Origin: an uncultured Clostridia bacterium
GTDB lineage: Bacteria > Bacillota > Clostridia > TANB77 > CAG-508
NCBI GenBank assembly: GCA_948735595.1
Contig: CAPXSA010000026.1
Location: forward strand, 4,337 to 68,336
Reading direction: 5' to 3'
Length of the DNA stretch: 64,000 nt
Part shown: positions 7,772-17,122 of the stretch, one piece after another
How positions within the stretch are numbered: position 1 is the stretch's first letter
How the letters are laid out: the number at the start of each line of letters is the position of its first letter
Program-made: the position numbers and the translations under genes
The notes under the pieces: generated by a model
What the model saw: only the letters and a program-made list of their open reading frames with translations
Database searches by the model: none
What the model was told of the DNA's origin: nothing

Positions 7772-8665
7772 ATGAATCAAAGCCAATTATTAAAATTAGG
7801 AAAAGAAAAACTAAAACAAGAAAATATTGAAGAAGCGGAAAGTAAAGCAAAAAGGTTATTAGAATTTGTGTTGCAGCAATCAAGAGCGGAAACAATTAGA
7901 AATTCGTTAGAAGAAGTTTCAAAAGAGAAAGAAAAGGAATATCAAGAGAAATTAAATGAAATGATAGAAGGCAAACCATTACAATATATTATACAGTTAC
8001 AAGAATTCATGGGGATAGATTTTTATGTAGATGAAAACGTATTAATTCCTCAACCAGATACAGAAGTTTTGGTAGAACAAGCTTTAGCGAAGATACAAAG
8101 TATAGAAGGAAGAGAAATACAGATATTAGATTTATGTACAGGAAGTGGAGCGATTGCTATTTCTATTGAAAAACAACTACAAGCTACCAGACAACATGGG
8201 AAAGAAAAAGAGTATCAAATAGTAGCAACAGATATTAGTGACAAGGCATTAAAAGTAGCGCAAAAAAATGCAAGGCAAAATCAAGTGCAAAAACAAATTC
8301 AATTTTTACAATCTGATATGTTTTCTAATTTGAAGAAAAAAGAATTTGATGTCATAGTATCTAATCCACCATATATAGAGACAAAAGTAATACAAACATT
8401 AAGCAGAGAAGTAAGAAAAGAGCCTAAAATAGCTTTAGATGGTGGAGATGATGGATTAAAGTTTTATAGATTAATTTTAGAAAATGCAAAGCAATATCTA
8501 AAAAAAGATGGATATGTGTTAATTGAGATTGGATATGACCAAGGCGAAAAAATTGAAGAACTATGGAAAGACTTAAAAGAAGTTTGCCAGTTAGTACTAA
8601 TTACTAAAAATCCTATTAAAGATTTGGGAAATAATGATCGTGTTATGATATTTCAAAAAAGATAA
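7772..8665 (+). CDS. prmC: Peptide chain release factor N5-glutamine methyltransferase PrmC
   Basis: PrmC methylates the GGQ glutamine of release factors RF1 and RF2 using SAM. The 297-residue protein has the helical N-terminal domain, the IPQPDTEVLVE segment at about 92-102, SAM motif I (LDLCTGSGAIAI, 119-130) and the diagnostic SNPPY at 197-201. Full length. It is followed 14 bases later by whiA and then hemW in one apparent operon. The usual partner prfA is not adjacent. Confidence 0.95.
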   Translation: MNQSQLLKLGKEKLKQENIEEAESKAKRLLEFVLQQSRAETIRNSLEEVSKEKEKEYQEKLNEMIEGKPLQYIIQLQEFMGIDFYVDENVLIPQPDTEVLVEQALAKIQSIEGREIQILDLCTGSGAIAISIEKQLQATRQHGKEKEYQIVATDISDKALKVAQKNARQNQVQKQIQFLQSDMFSNLKKKEFDVIVSNPPYIETKVIQTLSREVRKEPKIALDGGDDGLKFYRLILENAKQYLKKDGYVLIEIGYDQGEKIEELWKDLKEVCQLVLITKNPIKDLGNNDRVMIFQKR

Positions 8666-8679
8666 GAGAAGGTGAATAG

Positions 8680-9579
8680 ATGTCATTTTCAAGTGAAGTA
8701 AAAGAAGAATTAAATAAGCTATCTAATTTAGCAAATAAAGATGCTGTTAAATATGAATTTTTAGGCTATTTCATGACGAATCATATTGCAATAGAAAAAA
8801 ACAAAATGAAATTTTCAACAGAAAATGAATATAACATTAATCGCTTTAGCAAGTTGTTAAATAATTTACAACAAACCAAATATGAAATTCAAATCGTAGG
8901 AAAAACTTTTTCTATTACTACTTCAATCCCAGAATTAGAAGAAATACAGGAAGATTTAATGCTAAATTTAGAACAGATAAAAAAACAAATAGATAAACAA
9001 GAAATGTTGCAAAAGGCATTGGTGAGAGGATGCTTTTTGGGAAGTGGCTCTATCAGTAATCCAAAGCAAAGTTATCATTTAGAAGTGCTTTTTTCTCAAA
9101 AAGGATATGCAGATTTTATCTTAGAGCAGTTACAGGCATATCAAATTGCTTTTAAACAAGTAGTGAAAAATCAAAGTGATGGAATCTATGCCAAAGATGG
9201 AGAGGAAATCTCAAAATTTTTAGCTTTTATAGGTGCTAATCATTCTGTATTGCAATTTGAGGAAATAAGGATATATAGAGAGATTCGAGGAAATGTGAAT
9301 CGAAAGGTGAATTGTGAAACAGCAAATTTAAACAAAACGGTAGAATCAGCTTTAAAGCAAATACAAGCTATTGAATTCTTACAACAAAAGGGAGAACTAG
9401 AGAAACTATCAGAAGGACTACAAGAAATTGCACAGCTTAGAATTTCACATCCAGAGGCTTCTTTGATAGAATTAGGCAACTTGTTAAAAGAGCCATTAGG
9501 AAAATCAGGTGTAAACCATAGATTAAAGACTATTGAAAAAGTGGCAGAAGAATTACTTACCAAAGAGAAAAAGAATTAG
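8680..9579 (+). CDS. whiA: DNA-binding protein WhiA
   Basis: WhiA is a conserved Gram-positive regulator/cell-division factor with an N-terminal LAGLIDADG-like fold and a C-terminal helix-turn-helix. The 299-residue protein begins SFSSEVKEELNKL, has the central RGCFLGSGSISNP segment near residue 110, and ends with the family HTH region AQLRISHPEASLIELGNLL plus GKSGVNHRLKTIE. ATG at 8680 follows GAGAAGGTG. In many Firmicutes whiA follows yvcJ/yvcK; here it follows prmC instead. Confidence 0.93.
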   Translation: MSFSSEVKEELNKLSNLANKDAVKYEFLGYFMTNHIAIEKNKMKFSTENEYNINRFSKLLNNLQQTKYEIQIVGKTFSITTSIPELEEIQEDLMLNLEQIKKQIDKQEMLQKALVRGCFLGSGSISNPKQSYHLEVLFSQKGYADFILEQLQAYQIAFKQVVKNQSDGIYAKDGEEISKFLAFIGANHSVLQFEEIRIYREIRGNVNRKVNCETANLNKTVESALKQIQAIEFLQQKGELEKLSEGLQEIAQLRISHPEASLIELGNLLKEPLGKSGVNHRLKTIEKVAEELLTKEKKN

Positions 9580-9610
9580 GAAATTATTACAGAAAGGTAA
9601 GGACATATTG

Positions 9611-10777
9611 ATGAAAGAAATAGGAATTTATATACACATACCATTTTGTAAGAGAAAATGTCATTATTGTGATTTTTGTTCTTATGAAGGAAAAGACAGT
9701 TATATTCCAAGATATATGAAATGTTTGAAACAAGAAATTGAGGAAGTAGGACAAGCTAATAAACAAGATGTAATAGAAGGAAAGGATAAGCCTTTTTTAG
9801 TGAATACTATTTATATAGGAGGAGGAACCCCTTCGGTACTGGATAGTAAATACATTGTAGAGATTATGCAAGTTATTGATAAGAACTATGAGGTAGCAAA
9901 GGAAGCAGAGATTACAATAGAAGTAAATCCGGGAACTGTGACTCTAGAGAAGTTGCAAGATTATTTTGAAAGTGGTATTAATCGTATTAGTATTGGTTTA
10001 CAATCTACTTATGATACTTTGTTAAAACAATTGGGAAGAATACATAACTATCAAGAGTTTTTAGATACCTATTATTTGGTAAAACAAGTAGGATTTGAGA
10101 ATATCAATATTGATTTAATGCTAGGATTGCCAAATCAATCTATTTGCGAAATTCAAAACTCGGTAGAAGAAGTGATCGGACTAGAACCAGAACATATTTC
10201 ACTATATTCTTTAATTGTAGAAGAAGGAACAAAGCTAGAAAAACAGATACAAAGTGGAGAATTGACTTTGCCAGAGGAAACAGTGGAAAGAGAAATGTAT
10301 TGGAAAACAAAGCAATTATTAGAAGAAAGTGGATACATTCATTATGAAATTTCAAACTTTGCAAAAGAGGGATATCAGTCAAAACATAATAGTGACTGTT
10401 GGGAACAAAAGGAATATATAGGGTTTGGCGCAGGTGCTCATTCCTATACAAACAGAATTCGCTATTCTAATAGAGAAGAAATTGAAGAATATATTAAAAA
10501 TTATGAAGAAGGAAGAGTAGAAAATAATTTTGTTTTTCACGAAAAGCAAAACCAAGAAGCGGTGCAAAAGGAGTTTATGCTATTAGGTCTTAGAAAAATA
10601 GATGGAGTTAGCATTCAAGAATTTAAAAGTAGATTTGTTGCAAATCCTATTTATTTATATCATGAACAGCTAGAGAAACTAACAAAAGAAGACTTAGTAG
10701 AAATAGATGGAAACAATATTAAATTAACGAAAAAAGGAATTGACCTAGCAAACTTGGTATGGGAAGAGTTTGTATAA
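9611..10777 (+). CDS. hemW: Radical SAM heme chaperone HemW
   Basis: HemW-type radical SAM protein (formerly annotated HemN-like coproporphyrinogen oxidase) with C13, C17, C20 in PFCKRKCHYCDFCSY, then GGGTPSVL, EVNPGTV and GINRISIGLQS. The length of 388 is typical. The frame is open from 9533, overlapping whiA, but the ATG at 9611 with AAGGTAAGGA gives the normal IGIYIHIPFC start. In many Firmicutes hemW directly precedes hrcA; here one small membrane gene and the CIRCE region come between. Confidence 0.93.
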   Translation: MKEIGIYIHIPFCKRKCHYCDFCSYEGKDSYIPRYMKCLKQEIEEVGQANKQDVIEGKDKPFLVNTIYIGGGTPSVLDSKYIVEIMQVIDKNYEVAKEAEITIEVNPGTVTLEKLQDYFESGINRISIGLQSTYDTLLKQLGRIHNYQEFLDTYYLVKQVGFENINIDLMLGLPNQSICEIQNSVEEVIGLEPEHISLYSLIVEEGTKLEKQIQSGELTLPEETVEREMYWKTKQLLEESGYIHYEISNFAKEGYQSKHNSDCWEQKEYIGFGAGAHSYTNRIRYSNREEIEEYIKNYEEGRVENNFVFHEKQNQEAVQKEFMLLGLRKIDGVSIQEFKSRFVANPIYLYHEQLEKLTKEDLVEIDGNNIKLTKKGIDLANLVWEEFV

Positions 10778-10792
10778 ATTTAGAAAAAGTAC

Positions 10793-10821
10793 TTGTAATA
10801 TTTAGCAAATTTATGTATAAT
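10793..10821 (+). promoter_or_regulatory. Promoter of the DUF4190 gene
   Basis: TTGTAA (10793-10798), 17 bases, TATAAT (10816-10821). Good vegetative match 52 bases before the start codon. Confidence 0.6.
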
Positions 10822-10873
10822 AAAATTGCTCTAAGCATAAGAATAAAATAAAGAAAATATTGGAGGAATGAAA

Positions 10874-11191
10874 ATGGAAGAAAATAATAACCCAATTCAA
10901 GAGCCAGGAGTAAAAACAGAGGAGTATACAGCACAAACAACACAAAATATGGGGCCAAGAAAACAAAATTCTATGGCTTTAGCTAGCTTTATTCTTGCAC
11001 TAGTTGGACTTATTGTAGCAGGTTTACCTTGTGGAGTTGTAGCTGTTATTTTAGGTATTGTAGGTCTTGTTAAATTTGACGCTACAAAAGAAAAAGGAAA
11101 AGGATTTGCTATTGCAGGTTTAGTAGTAGGTGTTATTGATATAGTTGCAGTAGTTCTTAATATCATTATTCAAGCATCTGCATTGTTATAA
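10874..11191 (+). CDS. DUF4190 small membrane protein
   Basis: The 105-residue protein has a Gln/Thr-rich cytoplasmic head, then ALASFILALVGLIVAG and GKGFAIAGLVVGVIDIV as two membrane helices around a short charged loop, the standard DUF4190 pattern. Function unknown. Two ATGs compete: 10868 is only one base from GGAGGA, whereas 10874 has a 7-base spacing and is preferred. It has its own promoter and terminator. Confidence 0.85.
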   Translation: MEENNNPIQEPGVKTEEYTAQTTQNMGPRKQNSMALASFILALVGLIVAGLPCGVVAVILGIVGLVKFDATKEKGKGFAIAGLVVGVIDIVAVVLNIIIQASALL

Positions 11192-11213
11192 GAAGAATAG
11201 AAAGTAAAAAATG

Positions 11214-11248
11214 AAAAGGGCTGATTTCAATATCAGTCGCTTTTTTTG
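11214..11248 (+). terminator. Intrinsic terminator after the DUF4190 gene
   Basis: Imperfect stem GGGCTGAT/ATCAGTCGC followed by seven T. Confidence 0.65.
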
Positions 11249-11286
11249 TTCTAGAAAAATACGTTCACAAAAAATTCATAGTTTTT

Positions 11287-11313
11287 TTAGCAATTGATAT
11301 TGACAACTGCTAA
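11287..11313 (+). promoter_or_regulatory. Second, degenerate CIRCE-like operator
   Basis: TTAGCAATT-N9-AACTGCTAA is a perfect 9+9+9 dyad with CIRCE geometry, but the inner CTC/GAG triplets are replaced symmetrically by ATT/AAC-type bases. It overlaps the -35 box TTGACA at 11300-11305. Confidence 0.55.
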
Positions 11314-11326
11314 AATTGGATATAAT
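11300..11326 (+). promoter_or_regulatory. Heat-shock operon promoter
   Basis: TTGACA at 11300-11305 and TATAAT at 11321-11326, 15 bases apart, just upstream of the CIRCE operator. Short spacer, both hexamers perfect. Confidence 0.7.
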
Positions 11327-11337
11327 ATATAGAAAGT

Positions 11338-11364
11338 TTAGCAGTCAAAAACAAAGAGTGCTAA
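11338..11364 (+). promoter_or_regulatory. CIRCE operator (HrcA binding site)
   Basis: TTAGCAGTC-N9-GAGTGCTAA matches the CIRCE consensus TTAGCACTC-N9-GAGTGCTAA with one mismatch. It lies between the promoter and hrcA and would bind HrcA, giving autoregulation of hrcA-grpE-dnaK-dnaJ. Confidence 0.93.
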
Positions 11365-11406
11365 TTAGGAGATAAGTTTCAAGTATCCCTAAGGAAAGGG
11401 GGAACA

Positions 11407-12412
11407 TTGGAAGAAAGAAAGAAAAAAATATTACAGGCAATTATCGATGAGTACATCAGCACTGCGGAACCAGTCAGTTCAGGTGCTTTAGTTAACAAAT
11501 ATGGATTAGACTGTAGTAGCGCTACAATACGAAATGAAATGTCTGAACTAGAAAGAATAGGCTACTTAGATAAACCACATACTTCTAGTCGGAAGAATTC
11601 CCTCAGCAAGAGGATATCGTTTCTATGTTGATGAATTAATTAAGGAAGATGATATCAGTTTAGAGGAAATTAGATATATTCAGTCAAAAATGGAAACCAG
11701 AGTAAATGCCATAGAAGACTTAACTAAAATTGCTACTAACACTTTATCAGAAATTACCCATTACACTTCAGTAGCAGTTGGACCAAGAACAGGAATTCAA
11801 AACATTGAAGAGGTAAAGTTTGTGTTGTTAGGGACAAGAATGTTGATGGCAGTTATTCTTACGGACACTGGAATTGTCAAAGAAACGATTATTAAATTTG
11901 ATGAAGATATTACAGAAGACCAAGTAAACACATTGAATTTTATCTTTAATAACAAGCTAAAAGGAAAACCATTAGAAGCAATAGATAAGCCATTAGAAGA
12001 GTATATTTTTTCTGAAATGAATTATAGTTTAGAAGTAATAAAGCCAGTTATGGAACAATTAAACAAAGTTATTCATGAAGAGTCAAAAGTATATCTAGAA
12101 GGTACAAACAAAGCTTTTGAACTTCCAGAGTTTAGAAGTCTAGAAGTAGCTAGAAATTTTATTAATTTAATAGATACCAAAGAAATTGTGTTAGATTTAT
12201 TGAATACAGGATTTGCGAACGATATCAATGTGTATATTGGTGACGAACAAGAAAATGAACAATTAAAAGATTTTAGTATTGTTACATTTAAACACCGTTA
12301 TCAAGATAAAGACTTAGGAACTATTGGTATTATAGGGCCAAAAAGAATGGACTATTCCAAAGTAATTTCTGTTATGAAATATATTAGTAAAAAGTTGAAT
12401 GGCGAAATTTAA
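11407..12412 (+). CDS. hrcA: Heat-inducible transcription repressor HrcA, split by a +1 shift at CGG
   Basis: HrcA represses the class I heat-shock genes by binding CIRCE. The N-terminal winged helix is clear (ILQAIIDEYI, TAEPVSSGAL, SATIRNEMSELERIGYL). In frame zero it reaches PHTSS-CGG-AAG and ends at 11631. Dropping the C at 11590 restores PHTSSGRIPSARGYRFYVDE, a hallmark of the family, and runs through the sensor domain (SVAVGPRTG, YSKVISVMKYISKKL) to TAA at 12412. Restored length 334, normal. The start is TTG after an AAGGAAAGGGGGA tract. Its operators lie just upstream. Confidence 0.92.
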
Positions 12413-12437
12413 AATTTTAGCGAAAGAGGTAGAATAT

Positions 12438-13474
12438 ATGGATCAGGAAATGTTAGAACAAATACAACAAATGCCAAAAACTGTTTTGCATATACATTTA
12501 GATGGATCGCTAAGACCGGAGACAGTGTACAAATGGCTAAAGGAACAAGGAATAGATATTAGTTTAGAAGAAGTAAGAAAACAACTAATGGTAGATAGAA
12601 ACTGTAGAGACTTAAATCAATACTTAGAAAAATTTAGTTTACCAGTTAGTGTTTTAAAAGCGAAAGCCATATTGAACAAGCTGTATATGAACTATTTGAA
12701 GATTTAGCAAAGCAAAATGTAATTTATGCTGAAGTAAGATTTGCACCAAGCTTACATACTGAAAAAGGGTTAAGCTATGCACAAATTGTAGAAGCTGCAA
12801 CAGCAGGAATGAATAAAGCAAAAGAACAATTTGCTATACAAGGAAACCTTATTTTATGTTGTATGAGGGGACCTGATAATAAAAAGAGCAATTTACAAAC
12901 TGTAAAGGTAGCAAAAGAGTATTTAGGAAAAGGAATAGTAGCACTAGACTTAGCAGGAGCAGAAGCGCTATTTCCAAATAAAGACTACGAAGATGTATTT
13001 AAAGTAGCAAAACAATTAGATATACCATTTACTATGCATGCAGGAGAGGCTGATGGTCCACAAAGTATTAGAAAAGCAATTGAAATGGGAGCAACTAGAA
13101 TTGGACATGGTGTAAGATGTATAGAAGATAAAGCTTTAATGGCAGAATTAGCCTATAAAGAAATTCCATTGGAAGTATGTCCAATTAGCAATTTACAAAC
13201 CAAAGCAGTGGAAGAGCCACATCCAATTGATAAAATTTATAAAAGAGGGATTAGAACAACAATTAATACAGATAACAATACCGTGTCTAATACAAACATA
13301 CTAGAAGAATATCAATATGTTTTGGAAAATACAGATTTAACATTAAAAGATATTGCACAAATGAATGTTAATGCTATAAGAGGAGCATATATTCCTCCAC
13401 AAGAAAAAGCAGGACTAATAGCAGAAATTAATAAACATCAACAAAGTTTAGAAAATAGTCATGAGGAAAAGTAA
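12438..13474 (+). CDS. add: Adenosine deaminase, requires a -1 shift at T TTA AAA
   Basis: Deaminates adenosine to inosine. Zinc ligands and active-site motifs are present: HIHLDGS (H18, H20), FTMHAGEADGP, RIGHGVRC and TINTDNNTVSNT. The ATG at 12438 follows AGAGGT. Frame zero goes VLKAKAILNKL and stops at 12707. A one-base step back at 12659 gives VLKSESHIEQAVYELFED and the rest of the family, 345 residues in all. The switch is exactly at GTT TTA AAA, a canonical X XXY YYZ slippery heptamer (12653-12659), but loss of one A from an A5 run would look the same. Its place between hrcA and grpE is unusual. Confidence 0.88.
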
Positions 13475-13523
13475 TGCAAAATTGTAAAGCTTAGAAAATG
13501 AAAGAAAGGAAAGTGAGAAAAGA

Positions 13524-14036
13524 GTGAGTGAAAAAGAAGAATTAACAGAAGAAAAAGAAGAAATGATAGAAAACACTGATGAAGTGATAGAAATAAAAAA
13601 GCAAAATGAAACCTTAAAAATTCAGCTAGATGAAACAGAGGATAGGCTGAAAAGAGTAGCAGCAGAATTTGACAATTACAAAAAAAGAACTCTAAAAGAA
13701 AAAGAAGGAATGTATGAATCTTTAATGGGAGATGTCATTTCTCGTTTATTACCAGTCATAGATAATCTAGAAAAAGCAGTATCTAGCCCAACAGAAGATG
13801 AAAATTACAAACAGGGAGTAGAATTGGTATTAAAACAATTTAAAGATGTATTAACAGCAAATGGAGTAAAAGAAATTGAAGCAGTAGGAAAAACTTTTGA
13901 TCCAGAACTTCATGAAGCAGTAAGCTTAATACAAGATGATAACCTAGGGGAAAAAGAAATTAAAGAAGAATATCGTAAAGGATATATGATAGGTGATAAG
14001 GTAATACGCCATTCTATGGTGGTCGTAGCCAACTAA
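13524..14036 (+). CDS. grpE: Nucleotide exchange factor GrpE
   Basis: GrpE releases ADP from DnaK. The 170-residue protein has an acidic N-terminus, a long coiled coil (about 20-70) ending RVAAEFDNYKKRT, the four-helix segment LLPVIDNLEKAV and the C-terminal beta domain VKEIEAVGKTFDPELHEAVS ending VIRHSMVVVA. The GTG start at 13524 follows GAAAGGAAAG. Part of the CIRCE operon. Confidence 0.94.
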   Translation: MSEKEELTEEKEEMIENTDEVIEIKKQNETLKIQLDETEDRLKRVAAEFDNYKKRTLKEKEGMYESLMGDVISRLLPVIDNLEKAVSSPTEDENYKQGVELVLKQFKDVLTANGVKEIEAVGKTFDPELHEAVSLIQDDNLGEKEIKEEYRKGYMIGDKVIRHSMVVVAN

Positions 14037-14091
14037 AAAAGATTTTATTTTTAATTCAATATATATTAATGTTAAGAAAGGAAGATTTATT

Positions 14092-15942
14092 ATGGGAAAG
14101 ATTATAGGAATTGACTTAGGAACAACAAACTCATGTGTAGCAGTAATGGAAGGAGGAGAACCAGTTGTTATTCCTAACGCAGAAGGAAACAGAACAACAC
14201 CATCTGTTGTTGCATTTTCAAAAAATGGAGAAAGATTAGTAGGACAAATTGCAAAACGTCAAGCAGTTACTAATCCAGATAACACAGTAATCTCTATTAA
14301 AAGAGATATGGGAACAAACAGAAAAGTAAAAATCGAAGGAGAAGAATTCTCTCCACAAGAAATTTCAGCAATGACATTACAAAAATTAAAAACAGATGCT
14401 GAAAATTATTTAGGAAGCCCTGTAACACAAGCTGTTATCACAGTACCAGCTTACTTTAGCGATAGCCAAAGACAAGCAACAAAAGACGCAGGAAAAATTG
14501 CAGGTCTAGAAGTATTAAGAATTATTAATGAACCAACAGCAGCAGCTTTAGCTTTTGGTATGGATAAAGAAGACCAAGACCAAAAAATTATGGTATATGA
14601 CTTAGGTGGAGGAACTTTCGACGTATCTATTCTAGATATTGGTGATGGTGTATTTGAAGTATTAGCAACAAACGGAAATACCAAACTTGGTGGAGATGAC
14701 TTCGACCAAAGAATTATTGATTACCTAGTAGCAGAATTTAAGAAATCAGATGCTATTGATTTAACAACTGATAAAATGGCAATGCAAAGATTAAAAGAAG
14801 CAGCAGAAAAAGCTAAAATTGAGCTTTCAGGAATGCAACAAACACAAATCAACTTACCATTCATTACAGCTGATAGCACTGGACCAAAACATATGGATAT
14901 TACTTTAACAAGAGCAAAATTTGAAGAATTAATTGGTGATTTAATTGAAGCAACTAAAATTCCAGTAGAAAAAGCTATGAAAGATGCAGGAGTTACAGCA
15001 AATGATTTGCACAAAATCCTATTAGTAGGTGGTTCTACTAGAGTTCCAGCTGTTCAAGAGGCTGTTAAGAAAATTACAGGAAAAGAACCAGATAAAGGAA
15101 TTAATCCTGATGAATGTGTTGCTATTGGTGCAGCTATTCAAGGTGGTGTATTATCAGGAGATGTTAAAGATTTAGTACTATTAGATGTAACACCATTATC
15201 ACTTGGTATTGAAACATTAGGTGGAGTTACAACTAAATTAATCGAAAGAAATACTACTATTCCAACTAAAAAATCACAAGTATTCTCAACAGCAGCTGAT
15301 GGTCAAACCAGTGTTGAAATTCACGTATTACAAGGTGAACGTGAAATGGCAGCTGATAACAAAACTTTAGGAAGATTTCAATTAACAGGAATTCCAGCAG
15401 CACCACGTGGTGTACCACAAATTGAAGTAACCTTTGATATTGATGCAAATGGTATTGTACATGTATCTGCAAAAGATATGGCAACAGGAAATAGTCAACA
15501 AGTAGCTATTACAGCAAGTACAAACTTATCAGATGAAGATATTGAAAAAGCTGTAAAAGATGCAGAAGCACATGCAGCAGAAGATAAAAAGAGAAAAGAT
15601 GAAATCGAAGCTAGAAATAATGCAGAAAGCTTAGTATATAACAGCCAAAAAACATTAGATGATTTAGGAGATAAAATCAGTGGAGAAGAAAAAGCAAAAG
15701 CTGAAACTGAAATTGCTAATGTGAAAAAAGCATTAGAAGGTTCTGATGTAGAAGCCATTAAATCTGCAACTGAAAAACTAACAACAGTATTCTATTCTAT
15801 TTCAGAAAAACTATACCAACAAACAGCACAAGCTAATAACGCAAATGCAGCAAGTGGAGATGCGGGAACAGAAGGACCACATACTGATGAAAATGGAGAT
15901 ATCCATGACGCAGAGTATAAGGTAGATGAGGAGAATAAATAA
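14092..15942 (+). CDS. dnaK: Chaperone DnaK (Hsp70)
   Basis: ATP-dependent Hsp70. Phosphate-binding IGIDLGTTNSCVAVMEGG at the start, VPAYFSDSQRQATKDAG, VYDLGGGTFDVSILD and KILLVGGSTRVPAVQ mark the nucleotide-binding domain. LLDVTPLSLGIETLGG opens the substrate-binding domain, and the tail has an acidic end (DAEYKVDEENK). 616 residues, full length, preceded by AAAGGAAG. Its stop overlaps the dnaJ start by one base (TAATG), implying translational coupling. Confidence 0.97.
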   Translation: MGKIIGIDLGTTNSCVAVMEGGEPVVIPNAEGNRTTPSVVAFSKNGERLVGQIAKRQAVTNPDNTVISIKRDMGTNRKVKIEGEEFSPQEISAMTLQKLKTDAENYLGSPVTQAVITVPAYFSDSQRQATKDAGKIAGLEVLRIINEPTAAALAFGMDKEDQDQKIMVYDLGGGTFDVSILDIGDGVFEVLATNGNTKLGGDDFDQRIIDYLVAEFKKSDAIDLTTDKMAMQRLKEAAEKAKIELSGMQQTQINLPFITADSTGPKHMDITLTRAKFEELIGDLIEATKIPVEKAMKDAGVTANDLHKILLVGGSTRVPAVQEAVKKITGKEPDKGINPDECVAIGAAIQGGVLSGDVKDLVLLDVTPLSLGIETLGGVTTKLIERNTTIPTKKSQVFSTAADGQTSVEIHVLQGEREMAADNKTLGRFQLTGIPAAPRGVPQIEVTFDIDANGIVHVSAKDMATGNSQQVAITASTNLSDEDIEKAVKDAEAHAAEDKKRKDEIEARNNAESLVYNSQKTLDDLGDKISGEEKAKAETEIANVKKALEGSDVEAIKSATEKLTTVFYSISEKLYQQTAQANNANAASGDAGTEGPHTDENGDIHDAEYKVDEENK

Positions 15943-17093
15943 TGTCTAAAAGAGACTATTACGAAGTACTTGGTGTAGATAAAAATGCAAGTGACGATGA
16001 GTTAAAAAAAGCTTATCGTCGCTTAGCAAAAAAATATCATCCAGATGCTAATCCTGACAATAAGGCAGAAGCAGAAGCCAAGTTTAAAGAAGTAAATGAA
16101 GCATATGAAACATTATCTGATAGCCAAAAAAGAAAAATGTATGACCAATTTGGACCAGATGGACCACAAGGTTTTGGTGGGGGTAACCCATATGGAAATG
16201 GTACCTATACATATTCAACTGGTTTTGACGGATTTAGTGACTTTGGAGACTTAGGAGATATCTTTTCTTCTTTCTTTGGAGGAGGTTTTGGAGGCAGCCG
16301 AGGGGGTAGCAGACAAAATGGTCCTAAAAAGGGAACAGATTTACAATATGATTTAGAAATTAGTTTTGAAGAGTCTTTTTTAGGAACAGAGAGATATGTA
16401 ACGATTAATCGTAAGGAAACTTGTAACACTTGCCATGGTGAAGGTAGTAAACCGGGTACACACCCAGAGACTTGTAGTGTTTGCCACGGAAGTGGTCAAA
16501 TTAAACAAGTGCAGACTACCATTTTAGGGCAAATGCAAACCATGAGAACTTGTACTAACTGCCATGGAACAGGAAAAATCATTAAAGAAGCTTGTGAAAC
16601 TTGTAAGGGAAAAGGCACTGTACGTAATCAAGTAAGATTATCTGTTAAAATTCCGGCAGGAGTAGATGATAATCAAACGATTGTATTACGAGGAGAAGGA
16701 GAGCCGGGAGAAAACGGTGGACCAAAAGGAGACTTATACCTTACCATTCATGTAAAAAAACATAAATTTTATACTAGAAGGGGTAACAATGTACTTTGTG
16801 AAATTCCAATTACCTTTACACAAGCAACACTAGGAGCAGAACTTCGAATTCCAATGGTGGACGGAACAGAAGAAATGTATACAATACCAGATAGCACGCA
16901 AACGGGAACGAAGTTTATTATTCGAGATAAAGGTTTTAAAGCTATTAATGGTAATGGGCAAGGAGATTTTGTCTTTACAGTTCAAGTTCAAGTACCTAAG
17001 AAGCTAACTGCTGAGCAACGTGAACTTTTATTGCAGCTTGCTAAAACTATGAATGAGCAACCGCCAGTAAAGAAAAAGGGGATTTTTGGATAA
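15942..17093 (+). CDS. dnaJ: Chaperone DnaJ (Hsp40, type I)
   Basis: Co-chaperone of DnaK. J domain with KKYHPDANP (HPD motif), a Gly/Phe-rich linker (about 70-125), four zinc motifs CNTCHGEG, CSVCHGSG, CTNCHGTG, CETCKGKG, and two C-terminal beta domains with the usual GDLYLTIHVKKHKFY segment. 383 residues. Last gene of the heat-shock operon before a structured intergenic repeat. Confidence 0.96.
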   Translation: MSKRDYYEVLGVDKNASDDELKKAYRRLAKKYHPDANPDNKAEAEAKFKEVNEAYETLSDSQKRKMYDQFGPDGPQGFGGGNPYGNGTYTYSTGFDGFSDFGDLGDIFSSFFGGGFGGSRGGSRQNGPKKGTDLQYDLEISFEESFLGTERYVTINRKETCNTCHGEGSKPGTHPETCSVCHGSGQIKQVQTTILGQMQTMRTCTNCHGTGKIIKEACETCKGKGTVRNQVRLSVKIPAGVDDNQTIVLRGEGEPGENGGPKGDLYLTIHVKKHKFYTRRGNNVLCEIPITFTQATLGAELRIPMVDGTEEMYTIPDSTQTGTKFIIRDKGFKAINGNGQGDFVFTVQVQVPKKLTAEQRELLLQLAKTMNEQPPVKKKGIFG

Positions 17094-17122
17094 TCATTAA
17101 TAAAATTATTATTTTGTTTTTG

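Noticed and set aside
10144..10451. Overlapping frames within hemW on both strands
   Set aside because: No RBS and low-complexity translations opposite a clearly conserved gene.
12653..12659. CGG-type explanation for the adenosine deaminase break
   Set aside because: There is no CGG there and the shift has the opposite sign (-1), so it was treated separately.
15266..15758. Minus-strand frames inside dnaK
   Set aside because: Mirror frames of a highly conserved coding gene; no independent signals.
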